Of a stretch of DNA of 64,000 nt, positions 58,104 through 64,000 are shown in pieces. The translations under genes and the position numbers were made by a program. Origin of the DNA: Bog-473 sp963781955 (GTDB lineage Bacteria > Actinomycetota > Acidimicrobiia > Acidimicrobiales > RAAP-2); assembly GCA_963781955.1 (NCBI GenBank), contig CAWAHU010000001.1, positions 1,116,001-1,180,000 of the forward strand. The letters run 5' to 3'. Below the pieces are notes generated by a model. It did not search any database. It was given only the letters and a program-made list of their open reading frames with translations, and was not told the DNA's origin. Within the stretch, counting starts at the first letter, position 1. Each line of letters begins with the position of its first letter.

Positions 58104-58804
58104 GCGCCGAGGCCCCCGGCGCGCGGATCTTGGTGGTCGACGACGAGCCGACCATCGCCGAGCTGCTCTCGACCGCGTTGAGCTTCGAGGGCTACCAGGT
58201 CGGAGTGGCGTCTACCGGGGCTGAGGCGATCGAGCAGGTCCGCAGCTTCCGCCCCAATCTGGTCATGCTCGACGTGATGCTGCCGGACTTCGACGGCAAC
58301 GAGGTGTGCCGGCGGCTGCGCAACCAGGGGGAACAGGTCCCGATCATGTTCTTGACGGCGCGTGACACGGTCGAGGACAAGGTCGAGGGCCTGCGCCTGG
58401 GCGACGACTACGTCACGAAGCCGTTCAGTATTGAGGAGCTCACCGCACGCGTCGGGGCCATCCTGCGGCGGGCCGGGGAGGCGGCCGCAGCCGACAACTC
58501 CCGGCTCCGCTTCGCCGACCTGACCATGGACGTCGACACCCACGAAGTCTGGCGTGACGACGCCGAGGTCGAGCTCACGGCAACGGAGTTCAACCTGCTG
58601 CGCTACCTGCTGGAGAACGCCCGGCGGGTCATCTCCAAGTCCGAGTTGCTCGACAACGTGTGGGGCTTCGACTTCCACGGCGACCCGAACATCGTGGAGA
58701 CGTACATCAGTTACCTGCGCAAGAAGATCGACGATCGGGAGCCGGCGCTGATCCACACCATCCGCCGCGTCGGTTACACCCTGCGCCTGCCACGAGAAGG
58801 ATGA
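58100..58804 (+). CDS. OmpR-family response regulator, TrcR-like
   Basis: A 234-residue regulator. The receiver domain has ILVVDDEPTIAELL, the phospho-acceptor Asp in VMLDVMLPDFDGNE, MFLTARDTVEDKVEGL and the Lys in YVTKPFSIEEL; the segment before it reads LRLGDDYV, one residue shorter than the common LRLGGDDYV. The winged-helix domain carries LTATEFNLLRYLLENARRV and ETYISYLRKKID and ends RRVGYTLRLPREG. The wording is closest to TrcR/PrrA-type regulators of actinobacteria. GTG 58100 overlaps the mannose synthase stop; the cognate kinase follows 24 bp later. Confidence 0.9.
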   Translation: MSAEAPGARILVVDDEPTIAELLSTALSFEGYQVGVASTGAEAIEQVRSFRPNLVMLDVMLPDFDGNEVCRRLRNQGEQVPIMFLTARDTVEDKVEGLRLGDDYVTKPFSIEELTARVGAILRRAGEAAAADNSRLRFADLTMDVDTHEVWRDDAEVELTATEFNLLRYLLENARRVISKSELLDNVWGFDFHGDPNIVETYISYLRKKIDDREPALIHTIRRVGYTLRLPREG

Positions 58805-58828
58805 CCCGGCAAGGATGAACGTGTTGCG

Positions 58829-60385
58829 ATGAGCCTCCAGAAGCGGCTGGTCGCCCTGGTGGCGCTGCTGCTCGTGGTGGGCCTCTTGGTGGCCGACCTC
58901 GCCATCTACACCTCCGTCCGATCGTTCCTCTACGGCCAGGCCGACAACACCCTTGTCCAGAACGAGGCGCTCGGGTTCGAGTTCCTCGCCTATGCGGAGC
59001 AGCACGCGGTGGCCGTCGACCGGGCATCCCTGTCGCGTCACGTGTCGCCCGAGGTGTACCTGACCCTTCTCGACGACAAGGGTCGCGTGATCCTGCGCCG
59101 CCCGTCGGGCTCGCCCACCCGGCCGGACCCGGCCCCCGTGCTGACGAAGTCCCTCCCGGTGCAGCGCGTCCCCGACACGGGCCGACGCTCCAAGGTCGGC
59201 CGGTACGCCGGCACCTTCCACCCCAACCCCGACGCCGTGGTGCTGGCCAGCAGGGGCGATCCGGGAGGCCAGTACCGCACGCTGGCCGTGACCGTGCCCC
59301 AGGGCACCCTGGTCACGTCGATCTCCTTGAACCCCACGAACGACACGCTGGCCTCACTGCGGCGGGTCGAGCTCCTCACCAGCCTGGCCATCCTCCTGGC
59401 CATGGGCGTGCTGGTGCTCGTGGTTGTCCGCCGCGGTCTGCGCCCGTTGCACCAGATGGCGGGCACGGCCGACGCCATCGCGTCGGGCGACCTGGCCCGC
59501 CGCGTACCCGAGGGCCGGGCGGGCACCGAGGTGGGGCGCCTGGGCCTGGCGCTCAACGAGATGCTGACCCAAATCGAGGGTGCCTTCGAGGAGAAGTCCG
59601 CCTCCGAAGAGCGCCTGCGGCAGTTCGTCGCCGACGCCTCGCACGAGCTGCGGACGCCGCTCACTTCCATCCGGGGCTATGCCGAGTTGCTGGCGCGCGG
59701 CGGCTTCTCCGACGAGGTCGGGCGGCGCAGGGCGCTTCAGCGCATCGAGGAGGAGGCCACCCGCATGAGCGGTCTGGTCGAGGACCTGCTGCTGCTGGCC
59801 GAGCTGGACCGGGGCCGCCCGCTGCGGACGGAACCCGTCGACCTGCAGCAGATCTGCGCCGACGTGGTGGGTGACGCCGACGCGGTGCCCCACGGCCACC
59901 GGCTGCGTCTCGTCCGGGGCGACCCGGTCGTCGTCCTGGGCGACGCCGAGCGCCTGGCGCAGGTGGCGCACAACCTGGTGCGCAACGCGCTCGCCCACAC
60001 GCCCGACGGCACCGAGATCACTGTGTCGGCGGGTGTGTCGCGGGGCATGGGGAGCATCGAGGTGTCCGACAACGGTCCCGGCATCGCCCCCGGCGAGGCG
60101 CCGCGGGTCTTTGACCGCTTCTACCAATCCGATCCGTCCCGTTCCGCGTCGGGGACCGGTTTGGGCCTCGCCATCGTGCGCGCCATCGCCGAGGCACTGG
60201 GCGGGACGGCCGAGGTCGTCGCCACCCCGGGACCCGGCGCCACGCTCCTCGTGCGGATCCCCCCGGCCGGACCACGCGCCGGCCCCGGCGCCGGTGCCGG
60301 CGGTCAGACCCTCCGGCCGGGCGCGCCCCGGCCGGCGCCGGGGCCCGAGACCCCGGCTGGAGCGGCCTCATCGCAGTCGGGCTGA
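58829..60385 (+). CDS. Sensor histidine kinase, TrcS-like
   Basis: A 518-residue kinase paired with the preceding regulator. Helix 1 (VALVALLLVVGLLVADLAIY, about 8-27) and helix 2 (about 182-205) enclose a periplasmic sensor domain of about 150 residues. A HAMP domain follows (RGLRPLHQMAGTADAIASGD), then the H-box DASHELRTPLTSIRG and the ATPase domain with NLVRNALAHTPDG, DNGPGIAPGE, FDRFYQ and GTGLGLAIVRAI. The last 55 residues form a Pro/Ala/Gly tail. Start ATG 58829 has a weak ribosome binding site (AAGGATGA around 58811). Its 3' end overlaps menF by 18 bp in convergent orientation. Confidence 0.92.
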   Translation: MSLQKRLVALVALLLVVGLLVADLAIYTSVRSFLYGQADNTLVQNEALGFEFLAYAEQHAVAVDRASLSRHVSPEVYLTLLDDKGRVILRRPSGSPTRPDPAPVLTKSLPVQRVPDTGRRSKVGRYAGTFHPNPDAVVLASRGDPGGQYRTLAVTVPQGTLVTSISLNPTNDTLASLRRVELLTSLAILLAMGVLVLVVVRRGLRPLHQMAGTADAIASGDLARRVPEGRAGTEVGRLGLALNEMLTQIEGAFEEKSASEERLRQFVADASHELRTPLTSIRGYAELLARGGFSDEVGRRRALQRIEEEATRMSGLVEDLLLLAELDRGRPLRTEPVDLQQICADVVGDADAVPHGHRLRLVRGDPVVVLGDAERLAQVAHNLVRNALAHTPDGTEITVSAGVSRGMGSIEVSDNGPGIAPGEAPRVFDRFYQSDPSRSASGTGLGLAIVRAIAEALGGTAEVVATPGPGATLLVRIPPAGPRAGPGAGAGGQTLRPGAPRPAPGPETPAGAASSQSG

Positions 60386-61648
60386 GGCCCCCGGGAGAAC
60401 GGTGTCGAGCACCGTCGCGAGCTTGGCGTGGGTCTCGACCGCCTCCGCCGCCGGGTCCGAGCCGGCCACGATGCCCGCTCCGGCGCGCAGCGTGACGGCG
60501 TCGCCGCCGTCGGTCAGGAGCGCGCTGCGGATGCCGATCATCCACTCACCGTCACCCCCGGCACCCACCCAGCCCACGGGCCCGGCCCAGGCGCCGCGTC
60601 GCCCCACTTCGTGCGTGGCGATGAACGCCAGCGCGTCCGCTCGGGGCGTGCCGCCGACGGCAGGTGTGGGATGGAGGCGATTGACGAGCTCGAGTACGCT
60701 CACGGGCGACGCGAGACGCCCCTCGATCCGCGTGCCCAGGTGGGCCACGGAGCGGAACGCCACCAGCGAAGGCTCGGGTGGCACCGTGAGCTCGTCGCAG
60801 GCCGGGGCCAGCGCACCGGCGACCTCCTCGACGACGTAGCGGTGCTCCTCGCGGTCCTTGCCCGAGTGGGCCAGGTCGCGCTGGGCGTCGGCGTCGGCGC
60901 GGGCAGTTTCCCCGCGCGGCACGGTGCCTGCCAGCGGGTGGCTGGCCACGCGGCTCCCGTGGCGGGCGACGAGCAGCTCCGGACTGGCGCCGAAGAAGGT
61001 CCCGTCGCGCACGGGCATGGAGAAGATGGTGCACTGCGGCTCGCCTGCCCGCAACCGCCGCAGCACGGCTGCCAGGGGCAGCTCCCCGTCGAAACGCACG
61101 GTGGCCGGCCGGGACAGCACCACCTTGCGCAGTGCGGCACCCGGGGCGCGCATGGTGGCCACGGCGTCGGCCACCATGTCCGCGTACCCCGCCGCGGGCA
61201 TGGGTGTGTGCACACCGGTGACCTCCGGCTCCGACGCCTCGTCGGGCCGCGTCCCGTACTGCCAGAGGACGGCGTCGAAGAGCTCGTCGGTTTGCGGCAG
61301 CGCGGCGTCGGCCGGGCCGACCGCCGTGGCCCACCGCCGTGTCCGGCCCTCGGGGTCGCGCGCGATGCCCATGGTGAAGCGCGGGATGACCAGGAGCCCG
61401 CCCATGCACTCGAGGAACGGCAGCGCGCCGAGGGCCACCGGCCCGGACCCGAGGCATCCAACCGGGTCGTCACAGGGGATGGCGTCCAACGCCGCGGCGG
61501 CCTGCGCCGCCTCGACGAGCAATGCCGTGCCCCAGCCCACCAGGGTCAGCCCGGGACGATCGAACAGGACGGTGGGCCCGGCGTCGAACTGGAGTGCGTC
61601 CGGGCCGTACTCGAGCGGCACGGTCCGCGCGTGCAGGGGTGCGATCAC
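60368..61648 (-). CDS. menF: Isochorismate synthase
   Basis: Converts chorismate to isochorismate at the entry of menaquinone synthesis. The 426 residues belong to the chorismate-binding superfamily: KVVLSRPATVRFDGELPL, FFGASPELLVARHGSRV, HPLAGTVPRGET, SGKDREEHRYVVEEV, the active-site run VNRLHPTPAVGGTPR and GWVGAGGDGEWMIGIRSAL. The GTG start at 61648 overlaps the menG stop by four bases; the longer ORF upstream is antisense to menG and rejected. The pairing with menG favours a menaquinone role (MenF) over siderophore EntC, which shares the same fold. Confidence 0.88.
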   Translation of the reverse strand: MIAPLHARTVPLEYGPDALQFDAGPTVLFDRPGLTLVGWGTALLVEAAQAAAALDAIPCDDPVGCLGSGPVALGALPFLECMGGLLVIPRFTMGIARDPEGRTRRWATAVGPADAALPQTDELFDAVLWQYGTRPDEASEPEVTGVHTPMPAAGYADMVADAVATMRAPGAALRKVVLSRPATVRFDGELPLAAVLRRLRAGEPQCTIFSMPVRDGTFFGASPELLVARHGSRVASHPLAGTVPRGETARADADAQRDLAHSGKDREEHRYVVEEVAGALAPACDELTVPPEPSLVAFRSVAHLGTRIEGRLASPVSVLELVNRLHPTPAVGGTPRADALAFIATHEVGRRGAWAGPVGWVGAGGDGEWMIGIRSALLTDGGDAVTLRAGAGIVAGSDPAAEAVETHAKLATVLDTVLPGASARLR

Positions 61649-62388
61649 AGCATGCCGGCGCGGGTGGCCACCACCAGTTGGCTCAGGCCACCGGCCAGGG
61701 GCCGGATGCCGACGGCCGAGAAGCCGGCGTCGACCAGCATCCGGCGCAGGACGGGGCTCGGCGGGAGGTAGGCGACCGAGCGCGGCAGGTAGCGGTAGGC
61801 GGCCCGGTCGGACAGCGCGCCTCCGAGGACCGGGACGGCGCGGTTGAACCACAACTCGTAGCCCCCGCGCCAAAGCCGTGACGAGGGGGCGTCGACCTCG
61901 AGCACGGCCAGGCGGCCCCCGGGTCGAAGCACCCGGGCGCACTCGCCCAACGTCGCGCCCAAGTCCGTGAAGTTGCGCAGGGCGTAGCCGCACACCAGAC
62001 CGTCGAACGCACCCCAGGTGAACGGGAGCGCGCTGCCGTCGGCCTCCACCAGCGGGGTGCCAGTGCCGTTGGCGGCCAGCATGCCGGCGCTCAGGTCGGC
62101 GCCGACCACGCGGTAGCCGCGACGGAGCGCGAGGCGCGACAGGTCACCGGTGCCGCAGGCCAGGTCGAGGACGCGGGCGCCGGCCGGTAGCGCCAGGGAT
62201 TCGACGGTGGTACGGCGCCAGACCTGGTCCAGCCCGAAGGTCATGAGCCGGTTCACCATGTCATAGCGGGGCGCGATGGTGTCGAACATGGCGCGTACCC
62301 GCGCCGTCTTCTCCGGGCCGGTGGGCAGCGGCTCTTCGGACGCCTCGGGGGCGGCCGGAGTCGCCGGTGTCACCGGGCCCGCGTCCAC
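61645..62388 (-). CDS. menG: Demethylmenaquinone methyltransferase
   Basis: SAM-dependent C-methylation, the last step of menaquinone synthesis. The 247-residue protein has a 25-residue Pro/Ala lead, then VRAMFDTIAPRYDMVNRLMTFG (split as VRAMFDTIAPRYD and NRLMTFGLD), motif I VLDLACGTGDLSRLAL, GADLSAGMLA, and the UbiE/MenG signatures ALRNFTDLG and RVLRPGGRLAVLE. A GTG start at 62388 is the first available. The 38-bp gap from maoC suggests one transcription unit with it. The short YLPRSVAYLPP segment corresponds to the family's usual YRYLP region. Confidence 0.92.
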   Translation of the reverse strand: MDAGPVTPATPAAPEASEEPLPTGPEKTARVRAMFDTIAPRYDMVNRLMTFGLDQVWRRTTVESLALPAGARVLDLACGTGDLSRLALRRGYRVVGADLSAGMLAANGTGTPLVEADGSALPFTWGAFDGLVCGYALRNFTDLGATLGECARVLRPGGRLAVLEVDAPSSRLWRGGYELWFNRAVPVLGGALSDRAAYRYLPRSVAYLPPSPVLRRMLVDAGFSAVGIRPLAGGLSQLVVATRAGML

Positions 62389-62426
62389 CGCTGCCGCCTG
62401 CTGCCGCGATCGGGCACCCGAGCCAC

Positions 62427-62879
62427 TCAGCGGAAGTAGCGGTACACGACCTGGGCCACGCAGGCCGGCTTCGGCGCGTCCTTGACTTCGAAGACGAGAT
62501 CGAAGGTGACCTGCACCCCGCTGCCGGTCTCCTCGACGTCGGCGACGGTCACCCCCATGCGCAGATCGGACCCAACCGGCACCGGAGAGGGAAAGCGCAC
62601 CTTGTTACAACCGTAGTTCACGCCGAAGGTCATCTTCTCGACCGTGAGCACGCGGTTGAGAAGCACAGGAGCGAGGGACAGGGTCAGGTACCCGTGGGCG
62701 ATGGCTCCGCCGAAAGGACCGTCCTTGGCGCGTTCGGGGTCGACGTGGATCCACTGGTGGTCGTCGGTTGCGTCGGCGAAGAGGTTCACCCTGTCCTGGG
62801 TGATCGTCTCCCACTCGGAGTAGCCGATGTGCTGTCCGACGAGGGTGTGGAATTCGTCGACGGCAACGGCGGTGGTCAT
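62427..62879 (-). CDS. MaoC/NodN-family (R)-specific enoyl-CoA hydratase-like protein
   Basis: A 150-residue single hot-dog domain. The hydratase motif is visible as FADATDDHQWIHVDPERA (Asp and His at the usual spacing), followed by GGAIAHGYLTLSLAP; this is the NodN-like group of MaoC dehydratases. It would hydrate 2-enoyl-CoA or enoyl-ACP esters; the pathway is not evident. ATG 62879 has an excellent ribosome binding site (GAGGAG, six bases away). It is first in a leftward unit with menG and menF, a combination that may be only positional. Confidence 0.87.
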   Translation of the reverse strand: MTTAVAVDEFHTLVGQHIGYSEWETITQDRVNLFADATDDHQWIHVDPERAKDGPFGGAIAHGYLTLSLAPVLLNRVLTVEKMTFGVNYGCNKVRFPSPVPVGSDLRMGVTVADVEETGSGVQVTFDLVFEVKDAPKPACVAQVVYRYFR

Positions 62880-62952
62880 GGTCTGCTCCTCACTGATGGG
62901 CGGGCTCGGGCTCACTACCGCTGCTGGACGCTACCCGCGCCGGGGACCTCAC

Positions 62953-62958
62953 TAGGGT
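62953..62958 (+). promoter_or_regulatory. -10 box of a probable leaderless VIT-family gene
   Basis: TAGGGT ends seven bases before GTG 62966; the GTG at 62957 overlaps the box itself and is therefore unlikely as the start. Confidence 0.5.
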
Positions 62959-62965
62959 GGCCCTG

Positions 62966-63688
62966 GTGAGCACCGCCGGCGAGCACGACTTCAATCCCCC
63001 ACACCGTCATCGGGACGTGCGGGGCGGAGGTGCCCGGGCCGCCGTCTTCGGGATCAGCGACGGCCTGGTGACCAACGTGTCCCTGGTCCTCGGCATGGCG
63101 GGGGCCAATCCGGGTGGGTCCATTGTCAAGCTGGCCGGCGTGGCCGGGCTCATCGCCGGCTCCTTCTCCATGGCGGCCGGGGAGTACGTGTCGATGAAGG
63201 CCCAGCGTGAGCTGATGGAGCGCGAGCTCGAGGTCGAGCGCCGCGCCATCACCCATCACCCCGAAGGAGAGGCGGCGGAGCTCCGTGGCATGTACGTGCA
63301 GCGGGGGATCGACCCTGACGTGGCCACCGACATGGTCAAGGAGGTGCACCGCGACCCGGATCTCGCGCTCGAGGTGCACGCACGCGAGGAGCTGGGCATC
63401 TCCGTGCAGAGCCTGGGTTCGCCCTGGCAGGCGGCGGCGGCGTCGTTCATCACGTTCGCCATCGGCGCCTTCATCCCCCTTCTGCCGTGGCTCTTCACGT
63501 CGGGAACGGCCGCACTCGTCATGTCGATCGCCTTCAGCGCCGTGGCCGCCGTCGTGGTTGGGGTCGTGCTGGCCCGGTTCACCGAGCGCTCACCGTTCGC
63601 CTCCGCGCTGCGCCAGCTCGTTGTGACCGGGGTGGCCGCCACGGTCACCTACGGGGTCGGACGCGCCATCGGCACCGGCGTCAGCTGA
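62966..63688 (+). CDS. VIT1/CCC1-family membrane protein (Fe/Mn transporter-like)
   Basis: A 240-residue protein of the vacuolar iron transporter family. The N-terminal helix pair contains AAVFGISDGLVTNVSLVLGM, with the conserved Asp and Asn, and FSMAAGEYVSMKAQRELMERE opens the cytoplasmic metal-binding helical domain with several Glu residues. Three hydrophobic segments form the C-terminal half (about 150-235). Bacterial members export ferrous iron or manganese into a compartment or out of the cell, so detoxification is the likely job; specificity is inferred. Near the MhuD-like and other iron-related functions only loosely. Predicted leaderless. Confidence 0.88.
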   Translation: MSTAGEHDFNPPHRHRDVRGGGARAAVFGISDGLVTNVSLVLGMAGANPGGSIVKLAGVAGLIAGSFSMAAGEYVSMKAQRELMERELEVERRAITHHPEGEAAELRGMYVQRGIDPDVATDMVKEVHRDPDLALEVHAREELGISVQSLGSPWQAAAASFITFAIGAFIPLLPWLFTSGTAALVMSIAFSAVAAVVVGVVLARFTERSPFASALRQLVVTGVAATVTYGVGRAIGTGVS

Positions 63689-63700
63689 TCCAGCGCGGGC

Positions 63701-64000
63701 TCACGACGGAGCCCCGCGGCGCGGGTCGCGCCGGTAGCAGCGGTCCACATGATCGACGGTGAAGCCGAGTGAGCGGTAGAGCGACACCGCCGCCTCGTTG
63801 TCGGCGTCGGTGTAGAGCATCCCATGGTGCACGCCGCGTCCGGCCAGGGACTCGAGCCCGGCCACCGTGAGCGAGCGGCCCCAGCCGTGGCCGTGGTGGC
63901 GCGGGTCGACGGCGACCACGTAGATCTCCCCCAGAACCGGTGTGGCGGCGCGGTGGACCTTGGTCCAGCAGAACCCGATGAGGCCAGGGCCGTCCGGGTC
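63701..64000 (-). CDS. mshD: Mycothiol acetyltransferase, C-terminal part (5' end beyond the window)
   Basis: Final step of mycothiol synthesis, acetyl transfer from acetyl-CoA to Cys-GlcN-Ins. The 99 visible residues are the end of the second GNAT domain: IGFCWTKVH, GEIYVVAVDPRHHGHGWGRSL (acetyl-CoA loop around GHGWGRSL), LAGRGVHHGMLYTDADNEAAV and LYRSLGFTVDHVD. These match MshD closely, including the FCWTKVH stretch that most GNAT enzymes lack. The stop is 12 bp from the convergent VIT-family gene. MshC at the other end of the window belongs to the same pathway, though they are about 61 kb apart. Confidence 0.88.
   Translation of the reverse strand, partial: DPDGPGLIGFCWTKVHRAATPVLGEIYVVAVDPRHHGHGWGRSLTVAGLESLAGRGVHHGMLYTDADNEAAVSLYRSLGFTVDHVDRCYRRDPRRGAPS

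Overview
The window reads as ordinary chromosome of a very GC-rich actinobacterium, most likely of the class Acidimicrobiia or a nearby deep lineage. This is an inference from gene content: two mycothiol genes (mshC near the left end, mshD cut by the right end), an F420:NADPH oxidoreductase, an InhA-type enoyl reductase, the phosphatidylinositol mannoside genes (pgsA, patA, pimA), a MhuD-like heme oxygenase, and a secreted S53 protease ending in 42-residue 'DGGIF..FGDAGFYGS' repeats of a kind common in Acidimicrobiales. From memory, the gene order from thrS to aroE follows Mycobacterium tuberculosis Rv2614c to Rv2552c closely: thrS, HIT protein, pgsA, acyltransferase, pimA, pdxS, pdxT, yebC, ruvC-ruvA-ruvB, secD-secF, rel, hisS, aspS, rarA, alaS, ruvX, mltG, aroE. 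The block therefore looks ancestral, with lineage-specific genes threaded in. No rRNA, tRNA, CRISPR array or transposase was seen.

Layout. 1-6.9 kb: fabI (-, partial), npdG, mshC, and a thrS-HIT-membrane protein-lipoprotein run. 6.9-7.8 kb: a small segment with a lower-GC orphan membrane protein, flanked by 57-bp direct repeats that duplicate the 3' end and terminator of the EF-G-like gene. 7.8-15.6 kb: EF-G-like GTPase and a family 2 glycosyltransferase (both -), then pgsA-patA-pimA and an M48 protease with a long disordered N-terminus. 15.6-21.6 kb: pdxST (pyridoxal phosphate), an alpha/beta hydrolase (-), yebC and ruvCAB. 21.7-26.6 kb: an ABC exporter with a possible leader ORF, and a two-component pair (-). 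26.6-34.7 kb: a structured intergenic region, yajC-secD-secF, rel and hisS. 34.7-46.1 kb: aspS, rarA, S53 protease, alaS, ruvX, mltG, aroE. 46-54 kb: MscS channel (-), two SEDS proteins, a bifunctional nuclease, a MhuD-like protein, an aquaporin and ppk. 53.8-64 kb: methyltransferase, two transport-like membrane proteins, polyprenol-phosphate mannose synthase, a TrcR-like two-component pair, a menaquinone block (maoC-menG-menF, -), a VIT-family protein and mshD.

Two features run through the window. Genes are packed tightly, with many GTGA or ATGA stop/start overlaps that fix start codons. Several genes that begin transcription units (pdxS, rel, alaS, the mannose synthase and probably others) carry a TANNNT box ending exactly 6-7 nt before the start codon, the arrangement expected for leaderless mRNAs.

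Five genes (patA, aspS, the S53 protease, aroE, a methyltransferase) are interrupted by single-base frameshifts, at least two of them in homopolymers, although the protein sequence resumes intact in another frame. Because aspS is essential, assembly or sequencing indels are the simplest explanation, and these genes are annotated across the shift.
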